Origin: Balanoglossus misakiensis
Lineage: Eukaryota > Hemichordata
Length of the DNA stretch: 64,000 nt
Assembly: GCA_040954595.2 (NCBI GenBank)
Contig: CM082591.2
Span: 1,426,001 to 1,490,000 of the forward strand
Reading direction: 5' to 3'
Position 1 is the stretch's first letter. The number at the start of each line of letters is the position of its first letter. The translations under genes were made by a program, and so were the position numbers. The notes under the pieces were generated by a model, which was given only the letters and a program-made list of their open reading frames with translations, did not search any database and had not been told where the DNA came from. Below, one piece after another: positions 39,032-50,449 of the stretch.

Positions 39032-42000
39032 ATGGACAGCAGATGTACTGACGAACTGATATTCTTCGTGAATGGTCGTAAGGTAAGCTCTTTATCAGGG
39101 AAATCTCTGTTAAAGGAAAATTAGCTGTAACTTTTGGGCTATGTGTTCCAGTCAGTATATACTGTGTGTCTTAATGCCCTATATAAAACATGCTAAAATG
39201 CACAACATTCTACTTGTCAATACAACTTCTATATGTTTAATAACCATTGTTATTATTGACAACTGATATCTAGTCCGGACTTGAATTCAATTTTAAACCA
39301 TAGGAATGCTGACATACAGGTATAGGATGCGAGATAAGCTACTGGATGTATCATCGCGCTGAAGCGATTCAAACTAAAAAACTGCAGTAGACGCCGCACA
39401 AAACTACATTAGACTACTGGATGACTGAAACGTACTTGCTGAAATATGTTCAATGACCGGTTGTTACAGCTCAACTCACATGTATACAGTGAGAATACCA
39501 GTGTGTACTAACCAAAGATAAAATGATAGAAGTATCTATTTATTTTTTATACGTTTTCGTGGAGTGTCAGATTGCCCCTGGCAAGAGCCCTTGGTAAGCA
39601 AGCAGAGGCCACGAATACGTCCTTCACCCAGCTTATCGCCAAGTGGAGCACCATGACCCTCGAGACCAGTTTGTTAGGGAAGAACAATTTAATTGGGGGT
39701 GGGGGATGTCTAATAAAATAAAACTACGATTTCGTTTTTCACAGGTCCAGGAGAGACGACCCCGACCTCGGCAGACTCTGCTCAGCTATCTCAGAGATAA
39801 ATGTATACTTTTATATGTTACACACAGACAAATGTGAAGTTTTATATTCTGAGAAATCGATCTAATCGGCAGATATACGTCTTAATTCACTTCCTCCCTT
39901 TATAAAGGAGAATTGCATAAACATGGCTGCCATATCTGTGAAAGGAAACCTTGCTCCAAATAATCTGCCTTTAAGAGTGAAGTGAACAAGATCTTAGAAG
40001 GCAAACGTTTACAGCGAACAGTCTTCTCCTTAACAAACACCTTTCCTCCAGTAAATCTGAAAGGGACCAAGTTGTCCTGTGGTGAAGGTGGATGTGGGGC
40101 GTGTACAGTGATGATATCAAGAGTGGACCCTGTCACCGATAAGATACGGTATATAGATCATATTCATTATTCGTTTACCATAAATCTTTCTACCTTAATT
40201 TGATCCCAACCTATATATAGATGGTAACAACTGGTATACCATATGTTTGTCTTTTTAGTCACAGCTGCGTGTACGCATGCCTGGTGCCGATATGCTCAAT
40301 CCACGGAATGGCCGTTACAACCATAGAAGGCATTGGAAGTGTACGAGACAGACTGCATCCTGTTCAGGTAACAAACAAACAAACAAACAAACAAACTAGA
40401 TGGAAGTAATTTGTGGCCATATCCCGACGCCTTTTATTGCATCTTATTCTTTGAAACAATTTGCTCCTACAGGATTGCCTCGTCCGTAACCATGGTATTC
40501 AGTGTGGCGTTTGCACACCTGGTATGGTGATGACAATGTATACGTTGCTACGCAACAATCCGGAACCAACGAAGGAAGAAATCCTGATGTCGCTAGAGGG
40601 GGTTATTTGTCGGTGCACAGGATACGCGCCGATCTTGAAAGGATTTAACAGCTTTAGTAAGGTGAGGTTTTCAAGCGTTACACGTGACATCTGATTTTGA
40701 CAAAGAGCACATGCATATATATATTCGCAGTTTCATAATCCGAAGAGATCATAATCAGTCATATGTACCATTCCTCTAAACTACATTTAATCTATTCTGT
40801 TGTGACGTGTCATTTAATTATTACTAGGATCAGAATTCTGGATGCTGCAGCCAACTCGGCAAGGGTAAATGCTGCATGTCAACTCAGTATCGTGACGTCA
40901 CAGAATTGGAAAATGGCGGCTCAGAATGTCCACAACTGTCTCAGGTTGATGAGTTAAATGATGACGAGGTCAAGATGATTGGAAAAGAAACAACATCCGA
41001 AAGAAGAAATGAAACACAGGAACTGATATTTCCTCCAGAATTACTTGTAAGTTTAAAATTCGCACGAACAAAGTTAAAGGCACAAAGTCGTTTGGCATAA
41101 CTTTTACCCTGAAAGAATTTTCAAAATCTATCTATGACATTGCATCATCAGGTCAACCAATCATACAACAAGAAGATGGTGACGTTTGCTGACGACAACA
41201 TCACGTGGTTTCGACCGACCACGTTGGAAACTTTATTGGAACTCCGCCAGAAACACCACGACGCAACCATAGTAGCCGGATATAACGACATTGGTGAGAC
41301 AAATTGAATACTAGTATACATGAAGCATGACTACCCGCGTGTACCATCTAATGGTCACGCCAGCGACAGTAAAAGCCAACAAAAACATTCTAACAAAACA
41401 TTGATCTGGTTTTAAAGTGTTCCTTCTGAATTCCTTTTCAGGTCTGGACGTGTTGTTAAACCATACTACACATAGTATAATGATCAGCTTGTCTCAGGTT
41501 CGAGAATTGAACGAGATCTCGAATGATGACAACAGTGTTACCTTTGGAAGTGCTGTCACATTGAGTAGAATGATTGAGTATTTGAATGAATTAGTGGGTC
41601 ACCTACCAGGTGAGTGTAAAACACTATCACATTTTTGAATCACGTCGTATTATTACAAATTTAGGCAATACAATGTATAGAATTTCCTAATGTATACATT
41701 TCATGGTAATACTCCATTACAGATGAAGAAACGAGACTTTTCAGAGGCGTCCTGGAAATGTTGACGAGTATTGGTGGTGTACATACAAGAAACACTGCAG
41801 TAAGTATGGCTGGCTGTCTCTGACTGACTGACTGATTGATTGATTGATTGATTGATTATATGTTTATTGATTATATGTTTATCATTTGCAGACGCTTGGC
41901 GGCCATATTGTATCCGCAGCAGAGTCGGATGTCGTTCCGCTGCTTATTGTCGCCGGATGTGACGTCACTATTTTTGGACGGAACGGGGAAAGCAAGATGA

Positions 42001-45000
42001 AAATGAAAGATTTCATATCGCACTCAAAGGACCCTGGTCTAAACAGCGATGAAATACTTACGTACATCACTCTCCCAAAGTCTTCTAAGGTAACATTTTA
42101 TTTAATATATTCGCTTTTCGACTATCAACCACGCATAATAATTACAACGACATTTGCTATGTCATACACAGGGTGAACATTTCTTCGGTTACCGAACATA
42201 TGTGCCACATCGTCGTGCCTCGAGAGATGACGTTATTAACGCGGGAATGATGGTGAACTTTCATGTTGGTACAAATGTTGTACAAGAATTCGTCGTCTGT
42301 TTCGGTGGTATTACAAAGACAGCTGTTATTATCGAAAGTGTGACCAGTTTGGCCAAAGATAGGTACGTAGTAAGACTTATTGCGAATTACCCCGACCACG
42401 CCTAAAATGTTATCAAAATTTAAATTAAGCTTTCGGTGACTTCCATCATTTCATGTTTGCCCTTTCAGAACATGGGACGACAGTCTCTTTCAAGACCTGC
42501 TCTCCCTGGTTAAAACTGAAGTCGAGACGTCTACATACAAACAAACCATGATGAAAAGCTTCCTTCTGAAGTTTTTCTCTGCAGTGGACGAAGACAGGGA
42601 AATGAAAACGAAGACAGTGAATATGCGTGATCGTCCGATATTCGTAGAGACTGACACATGTGCACAGCTTCAGGTAGTCATTTGGCCTTAAAGATCACCT
42701 CACAAGAATTCACATCATAAACGTGTTTCTCATCTCTCCTTTGTCAGCTGTAGTTCCCAGTCATGTGGGAAGCACCAACATGCTTTGTATAATTATGTGG
42801 TTTATGCTTTCAACTCAGGCAAGTCCATTTGGAGGAGTTGGTGATCCCTTGCAACATGTATCTTCCCAACAACTAGCCACCGGAGAGGCTGTCTTTCTGG
42901 ATGATATTCCACCAAGATCAGGTAATTGAGGTTTTCAAATGCACATCGGTATAACCTATAGCCTTAAAGACATAATATAACGCTGTGTATAGATAGATCT
43001 GACGAACGACCTTTCGAGAATGACCACGTGCATGCAGCTTGTCCAATCGGAGCTTGATGTCTGTTTGTTCTGTTTCCTCCACAGATGAACTGGCTTTGTG
43101 CCTCGTGACCAGCAAGAAAGCCCACGCCAAGATCAAGTAACTTGTTTCTATTTGCACATTCCTAGTATCTTTTGTCCAGATTAGGTTTAAACACGTGTTT
43201 ACTGTCACCTACAGCTTACATATATGCCCATATATGGGCAAAGGACATGTCTAAGTCTTTGAATGACCACACGATGTAATGGCTCGATAACGTTTCGGTA
43301 TGCATATAATGTTCATATAATGTTCACGTTTCATGGCTCAGGCGGGTTTTATGGAATGAAATAATGACTGTGTATATTATTACCATAAAGGTCAATAATT
43401 GCTGACGACGCATTGGCTTTAGAGGGCGTCCTGTGTCTGGTCGACGCCAACGATGTTCCAAAAATCAATATCATGAGCCGCCGTTTTCCAGATGAAGAAA
43501 TTTTTGCTTCCAATGAGGTATGAGAATTTGGACAATATTCTCTATGGTCTTGCTGAACATGGAACCGAAAGCAATTGACCTACACGTTTACTATGAATCA
43601 TAACATTGCAACATGGTTATTTATGGTTGCAGGTAAACTGTGTTGGTCAGGCAATAGCAGCCATAGTCGCAGAGACTAACGAAATTGCTTGTCAAGCAGC
43701 AAGATTAGTCAAGATAGAATATGAAGAACTCGAAGCCATCTTTACTATTGAGGTATACTCGCAATTGTGTATTGTTTTCTGTTCTGTGTCCGTTTTCACA
43801 GAAAATAAGAAAGTATGGAAAGGAACATCACAGGAAGTCCAGTAGTCTAGTAACCAGACACAAAACGAGGCTATAAAGATGGCCGCGGTTCTCGCCATAT
43901 TGATTGTTGTGAACAGGGGGATTCTGGGTATTGCATCATGCTTGCAAGACGCCCACGTGTCTATTGATGATTCATAATCTATAAATTTAATCTACCTTCA
44001 AACCAGGAGGCTATCGAGAGAGAGTCATACTTGAAACCACTGCATGAACTCAATCATGGCCCCAGTCTTGAGGCAGCATTTGCGTTATCAGACCATATCA
44101 CTGAGGGAGAAGTTAGACTTGGTGGACAGGAACACTTCTACATGGAAACACATCGTTGCATAGCGATTCCAGATTTGGGAGAACAAAGTATGGAAATCAT
44201 ATCCTCTACACAGAATCAGACTCACCTGCAGGTATTTGGAAGTTTCAAACTTAGGGGATTTTTTTGTCATTTGGCCCACATGAAGCATTTTGATGGAACT
44301 TGGTATAAATGCTGCTCTCAGATGGTTGTGTGATGTTCAGAATACTGGTTACTATCAAACACACGTCCATAACCTTTCCAGAGCACACGCGAACCAGTGA
44401 CTGAGATCACACCAACGCTAACCATGCCAAAATTTCTGCAATTATACAAATTAAAGACTGTTTGTTAACAGATGGCTATTTCTGATGCACTGGGATATCC
44501 TGCAAACAAAGTCAAGTGCAAAATAGCGCGAATTGGTGGCGGATTTGGTGGGAAAGAATCACGATCGGTGGTTGTGGCAGCTCCATGCGCAGTAGCAGCC
44601 CATAAGTAAGTGATAATTTAAGTTTCTTAAAGTTCTTACAAGCCTAAAACCACATTGCAGCCATCTTGGCAACTGCATGCTGGGAAAATATGTCAAAGGA
44701 CTCTAACTTGCCCTTGAATAACCTCCATCTGATTACGCATGTTCAGATTATAGTTTCAGACAGTTTTACGATACTCTGCATGCGATTTGCCTATAAAAGC
44801 TTGCAAGTCTGGCGTATCTTTCCAGAACAAGGAGGCCTGTCAGGTGTGTTTTGGACCGGGACACTGACATGAAAATCAGCGGAAGCAGACACCCTGTTCT
44901 CGGCAGGTATAAAGTGGGATTCTCTAAATCTGGGCACCTGATGGCGCTCGACGTGGACATTTTCTACAATGCAGGACATTCTGCTGATCTGTCACATGAT

Positions 45001-47783
45001 GTAAGTAAATAATGGACAATCCTTAATTACAGAAATTCCTGTTGATAATTTGGTATTCACCCTAACGAACGAGTGTTATATTCTATTCAAAGATTGTTAC
45101 TTATGGCATGCTGGATGCGACCAACGTTTACAATGTTCCAAGTGCAAGGGTCAGAGGTTATGCCTGCAAGACCAATCTGCCTTCGAATACGGCGATGAGA
45201 GGATTTGGCAGACCACAGTCCATGATGATATGCGAAAATATTATAGGCAAAGTCGCCATTACTTGCGGACTATCAGAAAACGAGGTATGGAAACAATTGA
45301 GAAACTATGAAAATTTAAATTTCTTGTTTTCGAGTGATAATATATACACAGAGAGACAGACAGAAATACTCATATGAACATGTATATTTTTTTCTTCTTT
45401 CGATGACCACTTATATAAATACAACAAGGTGCGAGAAGCGAATTTTTTACCCGAGAATGTGTTAACCATATTTGGACAAACGCTAGAAAGCCAGAAGATA
45501 AACGAATGCTGGGAAACATGTAAAGCCAACTCTGATTTTGCCAAAAGATTGCATGAAGTTGAAGAATTTAACAGGTAAAACTTTTTTTCTTTTTTTTTCA
45601 TAATTGCTTCTAAGTTAATACGAACTTGTACATATGCCTGTTTCTCTATGGAGCACACCTGTCTTTATCTTAAACACTCTCACTTGCTGTTATCTATGCA
45701 CCAACTGGACTAGGTTGCTGATGCTTTGTGAAATGACCTGCACTGACGACACATGCATCATTCTGTTCCACAGGAAAAACAAGTGGCGAAAGAGGGGAAT
45801 TGCAATGGTACCGACCAAACTGGGAATTGGGTTTGGATGCAAATCAATGGGCCAGGTAAATATAAACAATCATGGAGGGTTCCTTGACAAATAACGACAA
45901 AATACATGTGTGTAATGAATATGATAGAGAGAGAGAGAGTTCTGATGATAGCAACGGCGTGAAACTCGGAGTCACAACTAAGATTTAATACTAAATTCTT
46001 TGTTGGCCTTGTAATTAACACTGTGATAGCCTCACTGAAATGGTTCTCAATATCTACATGTATTTGTAGGCGAGCGCTTTGGTCAATGTTTACACCGATG
46101 GTTCGGTTCTGCTCACACACGGTGGGATAGAAATGGGTCAAGGGTTGCACACCAAGATGATCCAGATTGCCAGCACTGTACTTGACATCCCGGTCGACAG
46201 AATTCACATCTCAGACACGTGCACAGCGACAATTCCAAACGCGGTACCAACTGCTGCCAGTTGCGGGACCGATCTCAATGGAATGGCTGTCAAAGTAAGA
46301 TATAAACTTGTGTTGCCTTGAGAGAAATAGGCCTTTTAATGTTAAAGTTAAGAATGTGATTTCTGATGTACGTTCTAACATTCCTACACTTTCGTTCATC
46401 TAACTTTACCCGCGAATTTTTATCCTTAAGAATGCCTGTGAAGAAATCAGAAGAAGACTAGAACCTTTCAAGAAAAGTGACCCAAAAGGAACATGGAAGA
46501 ATTGGGTGAGTCTTTAACCCGTTCACCCCGATTTCCATCATTAGCGGTCCACCTGTACCATAGAAAACAATGGACTATGTAAGATATCGAATGAGAGGAC
46601 GCCGCCATGTTGAAAGGTCATGCCCCGAGAATGACTCCCTATCTTCGCCATTTTATGATACCTCAATATCTGTTCTCTGTTTTTGTCAGGTCAAATCAGC
46701 ATTTTCAAACTTGGTTAGTCTGTCTGCTGCTGGTTATTATGGGTAAGTTGAAGGCTTCTTTTCTTTCTAACAAAATTGCATCCGTTGCCATCTCGTGACC
46801 GGAAGTGCGATATTTTAGCAATTGATCATTTTGCTCTATTAATGAACAAAACGCCGTCAATCATTATGGCGACCTATATGACTGGAGAATTGGTCACAGA
46901 AACGCCAGTGTTCTTTTTGTTTCAAAGAGACAACGAAATCCATTTCAACATGAGGACAAAGAAAGGAAATCCTTACAAATATTACACATATGGTGCTGGC
47001 TGTTCCGAAGTGGAGATCGATTGTTTGACAGGGGAACATCAAGTTATCCGTACAGACATCGTTATGGATCTGGGTCGATCGATCAACCCTGCCATCGATA
47101 CTGGACAGGTAAACGTTATCATTGTGGGTGAACACGAATATTCATCATCAGAAAAGTCCCATTATGTATTGCCTTCACTCCTTGTCATCGTTATTGCTGA
47201 AGCAATTGCATCTTTTGACAACAAGTATGATGTGCCAATTATAAATTTACATTTTGTCCAGATTCATGGTGCTTTCTTGCAAGGCTATGGTCTGTTCATG
47301 ATGGAAGAACTTCAGTGGTCGGAACGAGGGGAATTATTGACCTGTGGTCCGGGCATGTACAATCTACCACGTGTACATGATATCCCAAGACAGTTTCACG
47401 TTCACCTCTTGGAAAATTCTGAAAATCCAAAGGCCGTCTTTTCTTCCAAGGTAAATGATCTATCTCTTTGATCTATTTTCCTGATGTTTCTTTATAAAAG
47501 AATGATCCTCCCAATAATATATCAAGACATATGACCTCACTTGTGACCTCTCTCTCTCCCTCCCCCACAGGGTGTAGGCGAACCGCCTCTCTTTCTTGCT
47601 GCATCGGTATTCTTTGCTGTCAAAGAAGCCATACGTTCAGCTCGAAGTGATTCTGGCCTAGAAGATACTGACTTCAAGCTGGACTGCCCCGCAACAGCCC
47701 GGAAAATTCGACTTATGTGTGGAAACGACTTTACTTTGGATGAGGCTAGAATACGATCATGTAAAAATAAACTTACCACATAA
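39032..47783 (+). CDS. XDH: Xanthine dehydrogenase
   Basis: Twenty-eight exons: 39032-39082, 39745-39802, 40052-40148, 40259-40367, 40473-40661, 40828-41046, 41152-41293, 41442-41609, 41723-41799, 41892-42089, 42172-42362, 42469-42673, 42819-42921, 43085-43136, 43391-43517, 43633-43752, 44007-44231, 44472-44605, 44826-45000, 45093-45284, 45429-45574, 45774-45855, 46070-46294, 46431-46505, 46690-46741, 46900-47108, 47262-47450 and 47571-47783, giving 1340 aa, the family's usual length. The enzyme oxidises hypoxanthine to xanthine and urate with NAD. Two 2Fe-2S clusters (C46, C51, C54, C76; C116, C119, C151, C153) precede the FAD domain and the molybdenum domain with [10 protein letters not shown] (E744), GGGFGGK (799-805), MRGFG (R916), [10 protein letters not shown] and GVGEP (E1274). 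Glu744 and Arg916 match the purine-binding pair of xanthine dehydrogenase and separate it from aldehyde oxidase. Exon 25 must end at 46741 to keep frame, but the consensus donor begins at 46743. The fold is cytosolic with no signal peptide. Confidence 0.93.
40371..40396. repeat. (AAAC)n microsatellite at a splice donor
   Basis: About six AAAC units that begin three bases into XDH intron 4 and so form most of the donor's intronic side (GTAACAAAC). Confidence 0.9.
41817..41858. repeat. (GACT)n/(GATT)n microsatellite
   Basis: Tetranucleotide tract filling part of XDH intron 9, ending about 33 bases before the acceptor. Confidence 0.9.
43228..43237. promoter_or_regulatory. CArG box in XDH intron 14
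   Basis: CCATATATGG is a perfect serum-response-factor type CArG box, here inside the 14-base palindrome GCCCATATATGGGC (43226-43239). Function is not shown by its presence alone. Confidence 0.25.
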
Positions 47784-48410
47784 CCAAGGTTAAACTTGCC
47801 TGGAATTCTTTCTTGAATCTGTGCTTGCAAAACGTGAACAGATTCACCTTCCAACAACTGTCAGTTGTCACATGTACTGATGTCAGCGATGAAGGTCAGC
47901 ATGAGGCCGCGCCGTCCACGTGTTATGTCGTCCAGTCATGTTCCCAGCGCATGTTACAACACGTGTGCTCCAAACATTTCGCGAAACACGGTGAACGAAA
48001 CTTGGAGTTTGTTTCAAAACTGCACATTCAAAGGTACGATAAATATTCGAATCGTCCGTAAATAGTTCAAGATTCGGGAAGCAAAATATCCGTTCAGTCT
48101 CGGCGTACCTGAAGACATGCATGCGAGCACAGTCACCTCTCTCAACTGTGGAAGTGTTGACACCGTTCTTGTTATTTAAATGTTATATAATTACTTGTAA
48201 GGTCGTGTATTTGCATATAACTGTTTTGAAATACATTGTAAATTTTAACTGTGCACATGAAAATCACTTCTTTGTTTGTGTAATGACTATCCAACGGGTA
48301 TTTATGCGATCGAATGAAAATATTGAATTTTTCAGGACCCCTACAAGCATATAAGGTATGGAGGAAAACAAGCAGATATTCACTTTAAAATCTCAGGCTG
48401 ATATCGAAAC
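47784..48410. other. 3' flank of XDH
   Basis: Should hold the XDH 3' UTR. No AATAAA was found on the plus strand downstream of the stop; an AATAAA overlaps the last codons (47766-47771). Nothing else is recognised, and the deiodinase transcript probably ends at the right edge of this stretch. Confidence 0.4.
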
Positions 48411-48416
48411 TTTATT
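48411..48416 (-). terminator. Polyadenylation signal AATAAA (deiodinase)
   Basis: Minus-strand AATAAA about 200 bases beyond the SECIS element and 465 bases after the stop codon, a plausible 3' end for the selenoprotein mRNA. Confidence 0.6.
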
Positions 48417-48613
48417 ACACATTTTGATTGATGCAAAATACATTTTTTTGGGTTGATACCGTATCCTGCCCAGATGCATTGTGAGTTGAAACATCTGTAC
48501 TTTTCCTTTTTCTTGCATAACGGTTCACTGCTCTCTAATAAAGGTACAAGTCTACACAGGTCTGCCAGGTAATGGTGCAATGAAACATTATCTCCTCGTC
48601 AGTCTTGTCCAAA

Positions 48614-48678
48614 CCTTGGTTCAAGAGTATCAGATACAATGTGTTTACTTTGTCAATGTATCATCATGACAACCAAGA
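48614..48678 (-). promoter_or_regulatory. SECIS element in the deiodinase 3' UTR
   Basis: On the minus strand a hairpin has helix I CTTGGTT (48677-48671) pairing with AACCAAG (48621-48615), an internal loop, the quartet ATGA followed twelve bases later by an unpaired AAAG...TAAAC apical loop, helix II GATACA pairing with TGTATC, and the opposing TGAT that completes the tandem G.A quartet. The order ATGA, AA, GA with this spacing is the eukaryotic SECIS consensus. It lies about 200 bases after the TAG stop of the deiodinase on the same strand, where it must be to direct selenocysteine insertion at 49653-49651. Confidence 0.85.
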
Positions 48679-48879
48679 ACTTCGTGACCAAGATACTGCG
48701 TGAAGGTTTATGTCAAATGTTTTTTTTCTGTCATTTTGATTAGTATTTCATAACTTTCTTCGCAAATAAATCTCGGTGCAACTTGCGTTACTTACTTATT
48801 TGTCATTCTTGGACAAGAGTATTCGACGGATTCAATTAGTTGTATATCTGGAACTTCCTAAACACTGCACTATAGATGT

Positions 48880-50449
48880 CTAACCTTTGGCGGGAAAACG
48901 ACCTTCCAACCACTCTCTCAAAGAATCGGTCATTAACTTGTACGGGTTCTCGCACTGTGCCCTTATGATGTCACCAATGTACGCCATTTTGTCATCCTCG
49001 ATGACAAAGGCACGGTCGGGTTGCCCAGCATAAGTTTCAGCGAAAACATTCTCCATTGTGTCTGCTACGATTCGCACCTGATTTGCATTTTCGGTGTCGG
49101 TCGTAAAAGTTTGAAATCGACTATCGGCTTCCATCAATCGCCTATACACAGAAATAGAGTTCCTTAATTAGCATGCGCAATGACCCCAATTTAAAGGAAT
49201 TTGTTGTACTTGACCAAACACCATGCCAACCTCCTGTTCCTGTATTCAGACCAACAAGACAGTTCTGAAATAGCTGGTGGATGGGCCCAGTAGTCACTGA
49301 ATTTCAAATTTGAAACAGAGCAATCAATGATAAATCCACAAACCTGGCAGCGGCGATCCTCTCGTCCATATTTTTGTGTTGGTAATAGGAACTGTAGTGC
49401 GCCCCCAGTGGCCAACCTTCGCGCGGGTGGGCTTCAAGAACATAGATGTAGAGGAAGTCTGCCAATTCTTTGTAGTCACTGTGCAACGATGACAGAGAGC
49501 CACTATGAACAATGGCCTGGAATGAAGAAAAAAAAACACTTCATCGTCTCCCCGCTATGAAATAATCCCGAAATACAGATGTAGTTCCAATAATATTCAC
49601 ATGTATACGATAAGACCCAGTTAATTGACAAGACTTACCCGCAGCGGAGGTCAGGACATCGATCCTGACAATATCACGAGGGGACGATCTTTGTGAATGT
49701 GCAATTTCGACAAAGAAATGGTTTCCTTGGTATCTATAGCAACGAGGTCAACATTGGGTCTGTTGTCTCCTACTTTCAGGTCACCAATCCAGTTCCTCGA
49801 TCCTTCCGAGGCTAAAAATGACATCAAGTCCAAAACCTATTAGAAAGAGTATAGACCATGTTGCAAAAGTTCAGAAACAGAGACAAAATTTATAGTGAGT
49901 GGAGTTTCTTGGCAGTAGACTCACCGGACCAGGCTCTTTGGGGCAATCATGGTCGCCGCCATGATTGTTTTGTAAGGATGAGCGCGCGGTGAATTGTGGG
50001 ATTTGTTGCTAAACAAAGAGGGCGCTGACATGACCCTCCAACCCCCCCCCCCCCGGGACGTGACCACACCTGCCCTTTAACAGACATGTAATGTGTGTAT
50101 GTGTTATCACTGCACGTGATGGAATATGCCTCCTTGTTTGGGGTCACAGGTACCAATGGTCTAATTTATGATGTTGAAATCTCACCTCTTTATCGTTACC
50201 ATGGTATTTTCTCACCAGTGCAGATAGGCGGCCCGGGAGTTTGTCGGGATCAACACCATTGTCCCTGAGAGCGATTCTCGCTGATTCATCAATAATTCCT
50301 TCCAAGACTGCAACCAACTTAGACGGATCTGTTTTGTTGGGGTCCATTCTCTGGTCGTATTTCTGCATGGTAGACTCGGCGTACATGACTTCTTTGAAAC
50401 GTGACAATATTCTCATCACTAGATCCCTGTCCTCCATGAATGACGCCAT
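48880..50449 (-). CDS. DIO: Iodothyronine deiodinase-like selenoprotein
   Basis: Four exons: 50449-50186, 49836-49639, 49516-49344 and 49141-48880, in all 897 nt including the stop, 298 aa, in phase if the TGA at 49653-49651 is read as selenocysteine (residue 150). The thioredoxin-fold core reads NWIGDLKVGDNRPNVDL, PLVILSGSMS-Sec-PPLR, then YIYVLEAHPREGW and NMDERIAAARRL, all in the order of vertebrate deiodinases, which remove iodine from thyroid hormones through the selenocysteine. The CDS ends in TAG, and a SECIS element follows. Splicing continues in frame past the TGA into a well-conserved second half, so the TGA is not a stop. The first 88 residues are charged and helical with no membrane segment, unlike the vertebrate enzymes, which have an N-terminal anchor. 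The substrate could be iodotyrosine derivatives or another iodinated compound. The gene is head-to-head with CACHD1 and tail-to-tail with XDH. Confidence 0.92.
49651..49653 (-). other. Selenocysteine codon (UGA)
   Basis: In-frame TGA in the context SGSMS-UGA-PPLR, the position of the catalytic selenocysteine of deiodinases. It lies 12 coding bases before an exon boundary, and the frame is conserved on both sides. Confidence 0.9.

Noticed and set aside
39032-47783. Aldehyde oxidase identity
   Set aside because: GGQE glutamate and the active-site arginine of xanthine dehydrogenase are both present.
49651-49653. Stop codon or pseudogene mutation in the deiodinase
   Set aside because: Position, downstream conserved exons, later UAG stop and the SECIS element all fit selenocysteine.
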